DNA of 53,291 bases, taken from NCBI GenBank assembly GCA_910586895.1, contig CAJUIW010000013.1:1-53291 (forward strand). The letters are read 5' to 3'. A model generated the notes under the pieces. The model had not been told where the DNA came from. It was given only the letters and a program-made list of their open reading frames with translations, and ran no database searches. Source of the stretch: an uncultured Muribaculaceae bacterium. Lineage in GTDB: Bacteria > Bacteroidota > Bacteroidia > Bacteroidales > Muribaculaceae. Positions 26,361 through 35,095 of the stretch are shown here, in pieces. Numbering within the stretch: position 1 is the first letter of the stretch; each line of letters opens with the position of its first letter. A program made the translations under genes and the position numbers.

Positions 26361-26368
26361 CAAAGTTA
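26361..26368 (-). promoter_or_regulatory. -10-like box of the efflux operon
   Basis: Minus-strand TAACTTTG. The expected upstream element position (about 26389) reads TTC rather than TTG. Predicted leader is about 210 bases. Confidence 0.45.
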
Positions 26369-26400
26369 CAACTTTTTTCCCTACAGCGGAACTGAGGCTT

Positions 26401-26454
26401 AAAAAAAGTAAAAAAATAAGCGCTTCCAACAGCAGCTGGTGCTACCGGAAGCGC
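26401..26454 (-). terminator. terminator of the aminotransferase gene cluster
   Basis: GCGCTTCC (26420-26427) pairs with GGAAGCGC (26447-26454). The minus strand continues with two T-runs. Confidence 0.85.
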
Positions 26455-26487
26455 CTGTATCATGGACTTTTATCTATTTTCGAGCTA

Positions 26488-27681
26488 TTATTTCAGCTTG
26501 GCGAGCGCCTCGGCGATACGTGCGCAGGCACGGCGGATATTGTCGTCAGATGTGGCGTAGCTCAGGCGGATATAGCCAGGCAGGCAGAATGCCGCACCAT
26601 CCACAGTAGCCACATGGGCTTCATCAAGAAGATACATGGCCAGATCCGAGGCATTGTTTATCACACGGCCGTTGTAGCTCTTGCCGAAGAACGACGATAC
26701 CTCAGGGAAAAGATAGAAGGCGCCCTCGGGACAGTTGACCTTCAGGCCGGGGATAGCTGAGCAAAGCTCAACAACAAGGTCGCGGCGGCGACGGAAAGCG
26801 GCGCACATTTCATGCACGCAATCCTGCGAGCCAGTATAGGCCGCCTCGGCAGCTTTCTGAGCTATCGATGACGAACCGGAGGTGTACTGGCCCTGCAGTT
26901 TTGTGACAGCCTTTGCCACCCAGAGCGGACCGGCCATGAAGCCGATACGCCATCCGGTCATGGCATAAGCCTTTGACACACCGTTGATCACCACCGTACG
27001 GTCGGCAATCTCGGGGAATGCGGCCATCGACGTGTATGAACCGGTGAAGTTGATATGCTGATATATTTCATCGCTCAGCACCATCACCTCGGGATAATCC
27101 TTCAGGACATCCACAAGGGCCTGCAGCTCGGCGTGCGAGTAGACACTGCCGGTAGGATTGGAGGGTGAACACATAAGCACCAGGCGTGTGCGCGGTGTGA
27201 TGGCGGCACGGAGCTGCTCGGGTGTTATCTTGAAATTCTGCTCTATGGCTGCGGGGACAGTCACGGTCACACCTTCGGCGAGTTTCACCATCTCCACATA
27301 GCTTACCCATGCGGGGGTAGGAATCACTACTTCATCGCCCGGATTGACCAGCGACAGAATCACATTGCAGAGCGCCTGCTTGGCACCGCCCGACACTACG
27401 ATCTGCTCCGGAGCATATTCCACACCATTTGTGGCAAGCAGATTGGCCGCGATAGCCTTGCGGAGGCTCATGAAACCCGGCACGGGCGAATAGAAAGAGA
27501 AGTTATCGTCAATAGCCTTCTTACCGGCCTCCTTGATATGGTCAGGAGTGTGGAAATCAGGTTCACCTACTGACAGATTGATCACATCCACGCCTGCAGC
27601 GCGAAGTTCATTGCTCTTTTGCGACATGGCCAGTGTCTGTGACTGCGCCAATGCCTGTATCCGTTTCGAAACTTCAAGCAT
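26488..27681 (-). CDS. class I pyridoxal-phosphate aminotransferase (aspartate type)
   Basis: Probably transfers the amino group between aspartate and 2-oxoglutarate. PLP-binding Lys237 is in NGVSKAYAMTGWRIG. SNPTG (174-178) and SDEIY (203-207) are the cofactor pocket motifs, and Arg375 or nearby in the G-Y-I-R-L-S-Y segment binds the carboxylate. It fits the 1-beta subgroup (thermophile/Bacteroidetes AspC) at 397 residues. It lies 15 bases after mutS and is the last gene before a strong terminator. Confidence 0.92.
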   Translation of the reverse strand: MLEVSKRIQALAQSQTLAMSQKSNELRAAGVDVINLSVGEPDFHTPDHIKEAGKKAIDDNFSFYSPVPGFMSLRKAIAANLLATNGVEYAPEQIVVSGGAKQALCNVILSLVNPGDEVVIPTPAWVSYVEMVKLAEGVTVTVPAAIEQNFKITPEQLRAAITPRTRLVLMCSPSNPTGSVYSHAELQALVDVLKDYPEVMVLSDEIYQHINFTGSYTSMAAFPEIADRTVVINGVSKAYAMTGWRIGFMAGPLWVAKAVTKLQGQYTSGSSSIAQKAAEAAYTGSQDCVHEMCAAFRRRRDLVVELCSAIPGLKVNCPEGAFYLFPEVSSFFGKSYNGRVINNASDLAMYLLDEAHVATVDGAAFCLPGYIRLSYATSDDNIRRACARIAEALAKLK

Positions 27682-27696
27682 ATCTTAAATATTATA

Positions 27697-30318
27697 TTAT
27701 TTTCCTGTTAGTATCTTCTTAATGTCATTCAGTTTGTTGAGAGCTGCCACCGGCGTGAGGTTGTTGATGTCGGTGTTCAGTATTTCATCACGTATCTGGG
27801 TGAGCACCGGATCGTCGAGCTGGAAGAATGACAGTTGCATACCCTCGGCTGCTTCCGGCACTGCCTTTGGCGAAGGGGCGGGATGCTCCTGAGCTCCCCG
27901 CCGGTTGGCTTCCTCAAGAGTATGCAGCACTTCCGAAGCACGGCTCACAATGCCGCGCGGCATGCCGGCCAGCTTGGCTACATGTATGCCGAAACTATGC
28001 TCGCTACCTCCACGGGCAAGCTTTCGCAGGAACACTACCTTTCCGTCAATCTCCTTGACGGACACATTGTAGTTGACCACGCGCTGATAGATCTGCTCCA
28101 TGTCATTAAGCTCGTGATAGTGCGTGGCAAACAGTGTCTTGGGGTGAGCGTTGCCATATTCATGAATATGCTCAACAATGGCCCAGGCAATTGAGATACC
28201 GTCGTAGGTCGATGTACCGCGGCCAAGTTCGTCAAACAGTATCAGCGAGCGCTCACTCATGTTGTTGAGAATCGAGGCGGCCTCGTTCATCTCCACCATG
28301 AATGTCGATTCGCCGTGCGAAATATTGTCGCTAGCTCCTACGCGAGTAAATATCTTGTCGACCACGCCTATCCGTGCGCTTTCAGCCGCCACGAAGCACC
28401 CTATCTGTGCCATAAGCACATTGAGTGCCGTCTGGCGCAGCAATGCCGATTTACCCGACATGTTCGGTCCGGTAATCATCATCACCTGACAGGAATCGTT
28501 AGCCAGATTGACCGTATTGGTAATATACGGTTCCCCTGCCGCCAGCTCACGCTCAATGACCGGATGACGCCCCTCCACGATATCGATACGGAGCGAATCG
28601 TCCACCACCGGACGGTTATACTTGTTCTCAATAGCCACCCGGGTAAACGCCGACAGGCAGTCAAGACGTGCCAGCAGTGTGGCGTCAAGCTGTATAGCTT
28701 TGGTATAGTCGGCCACGGCGGCTATCAGTTCATTGTATAGCCGCTGCTCTATGACCGATATTTTTTCCTGTGCCCCGAGGATTTTCTCCTCATACTCCTT
28801 AAGTTCCTGGGTAATGTAGCGCTCGGCATTGACAAGCGTCTGCTTGCGTATCCATTCGGCAGGCACTTTGTCGCGATGGGTGTTGGTCACCTCTATATAA
28901 TAGCCGAACACATTGTTATACCCTATCTTCAGACTCGTGATACCGGTGGCCTGACTTTCGCGGGCCTGCAGCTTCAGCAGATAATCCTTGCCGGAATAAG
29001 CTATGTCGCGCAGCTCGTCGAGCTCAGCGTCGACCCCTGATTTTATCACGGAACCGCGGTTGAGCGCTATAGGAGCATCATCAATAATCTCACGCTCTAT
29101 ACGCTCACGTATCGAACGGCAAGGATTGAGCTGCTCCCCGATGGCCACAAGCGCTTCCTGCCCCGAGGCCATGCATATCTCACGCACCGGTTCCACGGCC
29201 GCAAGCGCACCACGGAGCTGCACAAGTTCACGCGGATTGACACGCCCGGCGGCCACTTTGGACACCAGACGCTCCATGTCGCCTATCTGCTCGAGAAGTC
29301 CGCGCAGATCATCGCGGGCCTCCGTACTGCGGAAGAAATGCTCCACCACGTCAAGACGCTTGTTGATCGCCGCCACATCCTTGAGCGGGAACAGAATCCA
29401 GCGGCGCAACATACGCGCCCCCATAGGGGTGGAGGTGCGGTCAATCACATCGAGCAGGCTCTTGCCATCCTCACTCATGGCCTGGATAAGCTCCAGATTA
29501 CGCACCGTGAAGCTGTCGAGCCGCACATAGCGGTCCTCCTCAATACGGGCAAGCGCGGAGATATGCCCGGTGCGGGTATGGCGGGTCACATCAAGATAGT
29601 GCAGGATAGCGCCGGCGGCGATAACCCCGGCTGTCATTCCGCGCAGACCGAATCCCTTTAGCGAGGCGGTTCCGAACTGCTTGTGCAGCCGTTCACGCGC
29701 CGTAGGTTCGTTGAACACCCAGTCGTCAAGCTCAAATGTGAGGAATTTGCTTGTCAGCATCTCCTCCACATCATGGCGGTGTCCGCGCTCCACAAGCAGC
29801 TCCTTGGGTGCGAACTTCGCCATAAGCTTATCCACATAGTCAGGCGTCCCCTCCCCGGCAAGGAATTCGCCGGTGGATATATCCAGAAATGCCACTCCGG
29901 TCAGATGCTTGCCGGAATGTATGGCGGCCACGAAGTTATTCTCACGATGGTCAAGTATGTTATCGCCCATCGTCACGCCGGGAGTCACCAGCTCGGTGAT
30001 GCCGCGCTTCACAAGCTTTTTGGTCAGCTTCGGATCCTCGAGCTGCTCACATATAGCCACTCTCTTGCCGGCACGGACAAGTTTGGGAAGATACGTGTCG
30101 AGCGCATGATGCGGAAAGCCGGCGAGCTCCACACTTGACGCCGAGCCGTTGGCCCGGCGTGTGAGTGTGATGCCAAGTATTTCAGAGGCCGTGATGGCGT
30201 CATCGCTGAATGTTTCATAGAAGTCACCCACACGGAAAAGCAGCACTGCATCGGGATGCTTTGATTTCATCTCAAAGTACTGCTTCATCAGCGGTGTTTC
30301 CACTACCTTCTTAGCCAT
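27697..30318 (-). CDS. mutS: DNA mismatch repair protein MutS
   Basis: Recognises mismatches and starts repair. The mismatch-contacting Phe-Tyr-Glu is at 33-35 (GDFYETF). Connector, lever and clamp domains follow in order. Walker A is GPNMSGKS at 617-624 (Lys623), with Ser in place of the more common Gly. Walker B (LILFDELGRGTSTYDG) and the dimer helix-turn-helix follow. A full-length 873-residue protein with no frameshift. Sits 16 bases after ribE. Confidence 0.98.
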   Translation of the reverse strand: MAKKVVETPLMKQYFEMKSKHPDAVLLFRVGDFYETFSDDAITASEILGITLTRRANGSASSVELAGFPHHALDTYLPKLVRAGKRVAICEQLEDPKLTKKLVKRGITELVTPGVTMGDNILDHRENNFVAAIHSGKHLTGVAFLDISTGEFLAGEGTPDYVDKLMAKFAPKELLVERGHRHDVEEMLTSKFLTFELDDWVFNEPTARERLHKQFGTASLKGFGLRGMTAGVIAAGAILHYLDVTRHTRTGHISALARIEEDRYVRLDSFTVRNLELIQAMSEDGKSLLDVIDRTSTPMGARMLRRWILFPLKDVAAINKRLDVVEHFFRSTEARDDLRGLLEQIGDMERLVSKVAAGRVNPRELVQLRGALAAVEPVREICMASGQEALVAIGEQLNPCRSIRERIEREIIDDAPIALNRGSVIKSGVDAELDELRDIAYSGKDYLLKLQARESQATGITSLKIGYNNVFGYYIEVTNTHRDKVPAEWIRKQTLVNAERYITQELKEYEEKILGAQEKISVIEQRLYNELIAAVADYTKAIQLDATLLARLDCLSAFTRVAIENKYNRPVVDDSLRIDIVEGRHPVIERELAAGEPYITNTVNLANDSCQVMMITGPNMSGKSALLRQTALNVLMAQIGCFVAAESARIGVVDKIFTRVGASDNISHGESTFMVEMNEAASILNNMSERSLILFDELGRGTSTYDGISIAWAIVEHIHEYGNAHPKTLFATHYHELNDMEQIYQRVVNYNVSVKEIDGKVVFLRKLARGGSEHSFGIHVAKLAGMPRGIVSRASEVLHTLEEANRRGAQEHPAPSPKAVPEAAEGMQLSFFQLDDPVLTQIRDEILNTDINNLTPVAALNKLNDIKKILTGK

Positions 30319-30334
30319 ACACCCTCCTGTCTGT

Positions 30335-30940
30335 CTATTTTACTTCGTTAAGGCGGGCAAGATACTTGCCTATGATGTCAAATTCTATATTCACTACCGT
30401 ACCGGGAGTGATGCAGTGGAAGTTGGTATGCTCATAGGTGTAAGGGATGATAGCCACACGGAATGAATCGATCTCACTGTCACATACGGTGAGGCTCACG
30501 CCGTTGACGGTCACTGACCCTTTCTCAACAGTCACATATCCTTTGGCGGCCATTCCCGACGGCACATCATAGCGGAACTTGTAGTACCGGCTGCCGTCGA
30601 CCTCCTCAACGCTTTGGCACACGGCGGTGCAATCAACATGCCCCTGTACGATATGTCCGTCAAGGCGGCCGTTCATCAGCATGCTGCGTTCGAGGTTCAC
30701 CTCCGAGCCCTCGGCAAGCAGCCCGAGATTGCTGCGGTCAAGGGTTTCCTGGATGGCTGTGACGGTATATGTGCGGTCAGGGTGCAGAGCCACTACGGTA
30801 AGGCACACGCCATTGTGGCTCACTGACTGGTCAATACTCAGCTCGTCAGTGAACGAACAGCTGACGCGAAGGTGGCGGTTGCCACCCTCGTCAGTCACTC
30901 CCACCACACGGGCGCACTCTTCAACTATTCCTGAAAACAT
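30335..30940 (-). CDS. ribE: riboflavin synthase, alpha subunit
   Basis: Converts two 6,7-dimethyl-8-ribityllumazines into riboflavin. Start MFSGIVEE at 30940 is the family's canonical N-terminus; upstream in-frame starts would overlap the previous gene. The protein has two lumazine-binding repeats, each with the H-N-G-V-C-L-T-V or V-N-G-V-S-L-T-V motif, and the G-x-x-V-x-G-H-V-D segment. Length 201 is typical. One base separates it from the dehydrogenase stop. Confidence 0.95.
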   Translation of the reverse strand: MFSGIVEECARVVGVTDEGGNRHLRVSCSFTDELSIDQSVSHNGVCLTVVALHPDRTYTVTAIQETLDRSNLGLLAEGSEVNLERSMLMNGRLDGHIVQGHVDCTAVCQSVEEVDGSRYYKFRYDVPSGMAAKGYVTVEKGSVTVNGVSLTVCDSEIDSFRVAIIPYTYEHTNFHCITPGTVVNIEFDIIGKYLARLNEVK

Positions 30941-30941
30941 A

Positions 30942-32144
30942 TCAATCCTCCGTTTCAAGGTCAATATTCAGTACTTCATGCCAGGGCAGACCCTGCACCG
31001 GAAGCTGCTCCATGAAAGGGTCCGGATCGAACTGCTCTACGTTCCATACGCCCGGCTTTTTCCATTTGCCGGTCAGGAACATCATGGCGCCTATCATTGC
31101 GGGCACACCGGTAGTGTAGCTCACGGCCTGCATGCCGGTTTCGCGGTAGGCTTCCTCGTGGCTGCAGTTGTTGTAGATGTAGTAGGTGAGATGCTCGCCG
31201 TTCTTGTCAAGACCTGATATGCGGCATCCTATCGATGTTTCGCCGTGATAGTTCTCTCCGAGATCCTGCGGATTGGGAAGCACAGCCTTCAGGAACTGCA
31301 GGGGCACAATCTTGGTGCCGTTGTAGTCCACCTCGTCGATACGGGCCATGCCTATGTTCTGAATCACGCGCAGGTGGGTCAGATACTCCTGTCCGAAGGT
31401 CATCCAGAAGCGGGCGCGCTTGATGGTAGGATAGTTCTGCACAAGGCTTTCAAGCTCTTCGTGATAGAGAAGATATGACTCGCGCGGGCCGATGTTGGGG
31501 TATGTAAGCGGGCGATGGAATTCCAGCGGGCCGGTGGTGACCCACTTGCCGTCCTGCCAGTAGCGTCCGTTCTGAGTGATTTCGCGGATGTTGATTTCGG
31601 GATTGAAGTTGGTGGCGAATGCCTTGCCATGGTCGCCGGCGTTGCAGTCTACGATGTCAAGATACTGCATTTCGCTGAAATAATGCTTGGCGGCATAGGC
31701 TGTGAAGATGCCGCTCACTCCGGGGTCGAAACCGCAACCGAGTATGGCAGTCAGGCCGGCCTTTTCGAAGCGTTCGCGGTAGGCCCACTGCCATGAGTAT
31801 TCGAAGTGGGCTTCATCCTTGGGTTCATAGTTGGCTGTGTCAAGATAGTTGACTCCGCACTGCAGGCAGGCCTCCATGATAGTGAGGTCCTGATACGGAA
31901 GAGCCACGTTGATCACCAGTTCGGGACGGTGACGGTTGAGCAACTCAACGAGCTGTTCCACGCTGTCGGCATCGACGCTGTCAGTGGTTATGCGGCCTGA
32001 GCCGATCTTTCGGGCTATGGCCTCGCACTTACTGCGTGTACGCGAAGCAAGCACAATTTCAGTGAACACTTCCGGATTCTGGGCACATTTGTAAGCCACT
32101 ACGGTACCTACACCGCCGGCTCCGATAATCAAGACTTTTGCCAT
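30942..32144 (-). CDS. carboxynorspermidine dehydrogenase (saccharopine dehydrogenase family)
   Basis: Most likely makes carboxyspermidine or carboxynorspermidine for the alternative spermidine pathway used by Bacteroides. An N-terminal Rossmann motif is at 7-13 (IGAGGVG), followed by ASRTRSKC, which suits NADPH binding. The substrate domain carries CGFDPGVSG (about 155-163) and the GRYWQDGKW region. Length 400 fits CANSDH; a lysine-pathway saccharopine reductase is the alternative. First gene of the cluster, with a strong promoter. Confidence 0.88.
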   Translation of the reverse strand: MAKVLIIGAGGVGTVVAYKCAQNPEVFTEIVLASRTRSKCEAIARKIGSGRITTDSVDADSVEQLVELLNRHRPELVINVALPYQDLTIMEACLQCGVNYLDTANYEPKDEAHFEYSWQWAYRERFEKAGLTAILGCGFDPGVSGIFTAYAAKHYFSEMQYLDIVDCNAGDHGKAFATNFNPEINIREITQNGRYWQDGKWVTTGPLEFHRPLTYPNIGPRESYLLYHEELESLVQNYPTIKRARFWMTFGQEYLTHLRVIQNIGMARIDEVDYNGTKIVPLQFLKAVLPNPQDLGENYHGETSIGCRISGLDKNGEHLTYYIYNNCSHEEAYRETGMQAVSYTTGVPAMIGAMMFLTGKWKKPGVWNVEQFDPDPFMEQLPVQGLPWHEVLNIDLETED

Positions 32145-32205
32145 CTTTCAGATATATTATATTTATGATATTTATATTTACTTACGCAATATAGCATTTA
32201 AGGTT

Positions 32206-32237
32206 CAAAGGTACGCCTTTCAGCCACAATTCCCAAA
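32206..32237 (-). promoter_or_regulatory. promoter of the carboxynorspermidine dehydrogenase cluster
   Basis: Minus-strand TACCTTTG (32206-32213) with TTTG (32234-32237) 20 bases upstream. Leader about 55 bases. Confidence 0.7.
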
Positions 32238-32252
32238 CTTTTCAGTCCATTT

Positions 32253-32285
32253 TTTGGGAGCGCAACTTCTTTAATGCTATATTTG
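32253..32285 (+). promoter_or_regulatory. promoter of the SASA esterase gene, leaderless
   Basis: TTTG (32253-32256), 21 bases, TATATTTG (32278-32285). The ATG at 32292 follows after only six bases, so the transcript is predicted to begin at or near the start codon. Confidence 0.65.
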
Positions 32286-32291
32286 CAGGAT

Positions 32292-33482
32292 ATGAAACGT
32301 AGATTCCTCACCGCACTGCTCGTCGCAGTGCTTACGCTTGCCGGCGCATCAGCCAAATCACTCATAAAGGGGCTGAAAAGCAACGAAGTACCCGTGTTCA
32401 TCACCCTCGGACAATCAAATGCCGACGGCTCGGCCATGTTTGACCCTGACGAGGATGCCCGCATGCGCCAATGGTACGAATCCGGCGAAAATCCCGGCAC
32501 CATGAAGATGTGGTACCGCAGCTCGCAGGTGGAGAACCAGCCGCGCAACTCTCGCGGCGAGCACCCCCGCTGGGTGACCGACGGAAAGATACAGGACGTA
32601 CCTGCCGGATGGCTCGACCTCTGGTACCGCAACGAGAACACCGCCGGCCGCACAGCCATGAACATGATTCACGGCTACGGCACCTACAGCACCGGCTCCG
32701 GTACCGACTGCGCACAGGGCCGCCGGGGCATGGAGGGGGAATTCGGCATCGAGTTTCAGCGCCATTTTCCAGGCGCCCCGCTCTACATGCTGAAACTCGG
32801 GGCGTCAGGCTCCCACATATCCGCATGGGCCAACCCCGATGATGATCACAACTGGACATATTTCCTCGACAGCATATACCGCCCGGCCATAACCGACCTG
32901 CTCGCCAGAGGGCTGCGCCCGAGGCTTGCCGGCATATGGTGGATGCAGGGATGCGCCGACTCCGGAGCCACTGAGGCGTATTACCGCGAGTGCCTTGAGC
33001 GGCTTGTGGAGCGCTGCCGCACGGAGCTTGGATTTCCCGAGGCACGGCTGCTGATAGGCCATGTGGTAAAGCCCGGCGAATCGGCGGATTACCCTGATGC
33101 ATCGGTACAGTTCGGGCAGGGGGTGCGCGATGCGCAGGATGCCGTAGCTGCAGCCACCGGAGGCGTTGACATTGTGGACACCCGCAACATCGACTTCCAG
33201 TACGAAAAAGCCTTCAACGGTCATCTCCATTACAGCCACCGCGGCGTCAACGCCATAGGCCGCATGCTTGCCGACAGCGTGGCCGCAGCCGGCCCCGCAT
33301 CGTGGAGCCGCTTCTCCACACCCGGCCGCTGGGAAAAGGACAGCAGCGGGCTGCCGGTATTCATCCCCACTGTAGGACGCCCCACCATCACCTACAAACG
33401 CACGAAGGGCGGCGTGACCGCCACCCTTCGCTATCCCGGCTTCACCGAGAAGAAATATTATTCCATGTCAAGCGCTTTATAG
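32292..33482 (+). CDS. SASA-domain (sialate O-acetylesterase-like) SGNH hydrolase
   Basis: Exported carbohydrate esterase that probably removes acetyl groups from glycans (CE6/SASA type). The ATG at 32292 gives a signal peptide ending near ASA-KS (residues 19-23). Block I GQSNADG holds the nucleophile Ser42. The Asp/His block is in HLHYSHRGVNAIG near residues 310-322. WWMQGCAD resembles block III. The C-terminus (from YPGFTEKK) runs 25 bases into the convergent rubrerythrin gene, so its natural end may have been shortened. Predicted leaderless. Confidence 0.8.
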   Translation: MKRRFLTALLVAVLTLAGASAKSLIKGLKSNEVPVFITLGQSNADGSAMFDPDEDARMRQWYESGENPGTMKMWYRSSQVENQPRNSRGEHPRWVTDGKIQDVPAGWLDLWYRNENTAGRTAMNMIHGYGTYSTGSGTDCAQGRRGMEGEFGIEFQRHFPGAPLYMLKLGASGSHISAWANPDDDHNWTYFLDSIYRPAITDLLARGLRPRLAGIWWMQGCADSGATEAYYRECLERLVERCRTELGFPEARLLIGHVVKPGESADYPDASVQFGQGVRDAQDAVAAATGGVDIVDTRNIDFQYEKAFNGHLHYSHRGVNAIGRMLADSVAAAGPASWSRFSTPGRWEKDSSGLPVFIPTVGRPTITYKRTKGGVTATLRYPGFTEKKYYSMSSAL

Positions 33483-34045
33483 TGCTGATAGGGATGGTCG
33501 CATGCCGGGCATACCTTTGGAGGCTCTGTGCCTTCAAATATATAGCCGCACACCATACACTGCCATTCGATAGGCTTCTCACGCTTCCAAACCGTGCCGG
33601 CCTTGACCTGCTCAAGATACTTCTCAAAGCGGTCGCGATGATGTCGCTCGATCTCAGCTATAGCCTCGAAATGCTTGGCGATATCCTCAAACCCTTCCTC
33701 GCGGGCCACCTTGGCGGCTTCGATATAAGCGTCGACACCTTCGGCAGTTTCCTCAGCTATCGAAATCTCCAGATTTGAAGCGGTGTCGCCTATCACGCCG
33801 GAGTCAACATCAAGACTTACAGGCACCTTGCCACCTTCAAGATATTTGAAGAAAATCTTGGCGTGGCGCAGTTCGTTGGCCGCAGTGTCACGGAACACTT
33901 CGCCGATGGGGAAATAGTTTTCCTTATCGGCCTGCGCGGCGTAGAAAGTGTAGCGTGCATAGGCCTGATTTTCGTTCATATACGAGGCGGTAAGCAGTTT
34001 TTCCGTCTGTGTGCCTTTAATGCTTTTTTTCTTAGATGCTGTCAT
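33458..34045 (-). CDS. rubrerythrin
   Basis: Non-haem di-iron peroxidase protecting an anaerobe from hydrogen peroxide. The ATG at 34045 (MTASKKKSIKGTQTEK) gives 195 residues; longer in-frame versions lack support. The four-helix part has ExxH motifs at Glu58-His61 and near Glu131-His136, with Glu25, Glu99 and Glu102 as further ligands. The rubredoxin part has Cys163/166 and Cys179/182. Its last codons overlap the esterase gene tail to tail. Confidence 0.96.
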   Translation of the reverse strand: MTASKKKSIKGTQTEKLLTASYMNENQAYARYTFYAAQADKENYFPIGEVFRDTAANELRHAKIFFKYLEGGKVPVSLDVDSGVIGDTASNLEISIAEETAEGVDAYIEAAKVAREEGFEDIAKHFEAIAEIERHHRDRFEKYLEQVKAGTVWKREKPIEWQCMVCGYIFEGTEPPKVCPACDHPYQHYKALDME

Positions 34046-34388
34046 GACTGAATATTTTTTATAAGTTAGATTAATACTTTCAATTGCAGTATTATCACAA
34101 CGCCGCACACCCTCGTATTGTTCACCGACACTATCCCGCATCTGATACTGCACTCCTCTCCGCCCCCCGGTAGAAAACATATCCGTACCCACTTAGGGTA
34201 ATCTCTTCGGCCCTCCTTATTTTTCTTTCACAAATACTTGGCTGCTAAAAAAAAATGGATAACTTGCAACACGAATACACAATATAAGCCCAAACGCAGA
34301 TAAAAAACGCACCGTCTGGCAGTTGAGTATTTTTCCAAAAAGCAATCATTATCAATCCAGACAATAACCATTCTAAAGCAAACATCCC
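34046..34388. other. intergenic region upstream of rubrerythrin
   Basis: 343 bases between divergent genes. AT content rises from about 34200 on. No clean TAnnTTTG box was found for either gene. A small TACCC/GGGTA hairpin lies at 34185-34199. No other structure noted. Confidence 0.5.
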
Positions 34389-34814
34389 ATGGAAAAGACA
34401 TTGACATTCAAAAATTACCTGCTCCAATTCGTTTACTCATTAGTGCTGTTTCTGATTGTATGCTGGAGCGCTGCGTGCGGACTCTATGCTGCAAGTTGGA
34501 CAGAAAGCATTGCATTCTTCATGCTTGCATTCTTTATCATATCACGCAATCAAGAGCAATGTACAAAATGTATAGTATATTCTATCTGTGCACTTGCATT
34601 AGGTAGAGTCGCGCTTGAAATACCGGTCCGTGCTTTTGACTGGAGCGGCTCATTTTACTCGATTATCTTTGTAATCACCTCCATTATGGGAATTATTCTC
34701 GGAGCCATATCCGGAAAGATACGCAAGCCCTATATATTCATCATATCATTCATCATTTTCATTCTCGTAAACGATGGGCTTATATACTTGTGGGACATGT
34801 ATATGATAAAATAA
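34389..34814 (+). CDS. orphan polytopic membrane protein
   Basis: I do not recognise it. The 141 residues carry about four or five hydrophobic helices (11-34, 38-52, 60-78, 88-109, 114-135), with short polar loops and Trp/Tyr at the interfaces. The start ATG at 34389 gives a short polar N-terminus. The gene and its flanks are much richer in A+T than their neighbours, hinting at recent acquisition or weak selection. A terminator follows, so it is monocistronic. Confidence 0.6.
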   Translation: MEKTLTFKNYLLQFVYSLVLFLIVCWSAACGLYAASWTESIAFFMLAFFIISRNQEQCTKCIVYSICALALGRVALEIPVRAFDWSGSFYSIIFVITSIMGIILGAISGKIRKPYIFIISFIIFILVNDGLIYLWDMYMIK

Positions 34815-34836
34815 TTCAATAAGCAATAATAAACAG

Positions 34837-34876
34837 TTATCCCCGGCTCAACCTCAACAGGTTTTGTCGGGGATAA
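34837..34876 (+). terminator. terminator of the orphan membrane protein gene
   Basis: TTATCCCCG (34837-34845) pairs with CGGGGATAA (34868-34876); an inner ACCT/AGGT stem extends it. A short T-rich stretch follows. Confidence 0.7.
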
Positions 34877-35052
34877 TCATTTTATCTCATCTTACCGAAT
34901 AGGGTAACACTGATTGATTTACGACCGAATTAGAGGGCCTGGATTTATAATCATTCGCTATCCTGTCAATTAAAAATACGATTCATGATACATTGGTGCG
35001 TCAAAATTCATTAAAAATAGGTGTGTCGGGCTATCATACCGGGGATTTTCGC

Positions 35053-35060
35053 TATTTTTG
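35053..35060 (+). promoter_or_regulatory. -10-like box of lysS
   Basis: TATTTTTG, 35 bases before the lysS ATG. No clear TTG partner. Confidence 0.5.
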
Positions 35061-35095
35061 CAGAAATTTGAACCATTATATTCATAAGTCAACTT

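Noticed and set aside
26229..26429. 66-codon minus-strand frame in the efflux leader
   Set aside because: It starts upstream of the predicted promoter and overlaps the aminotransferase terminator.
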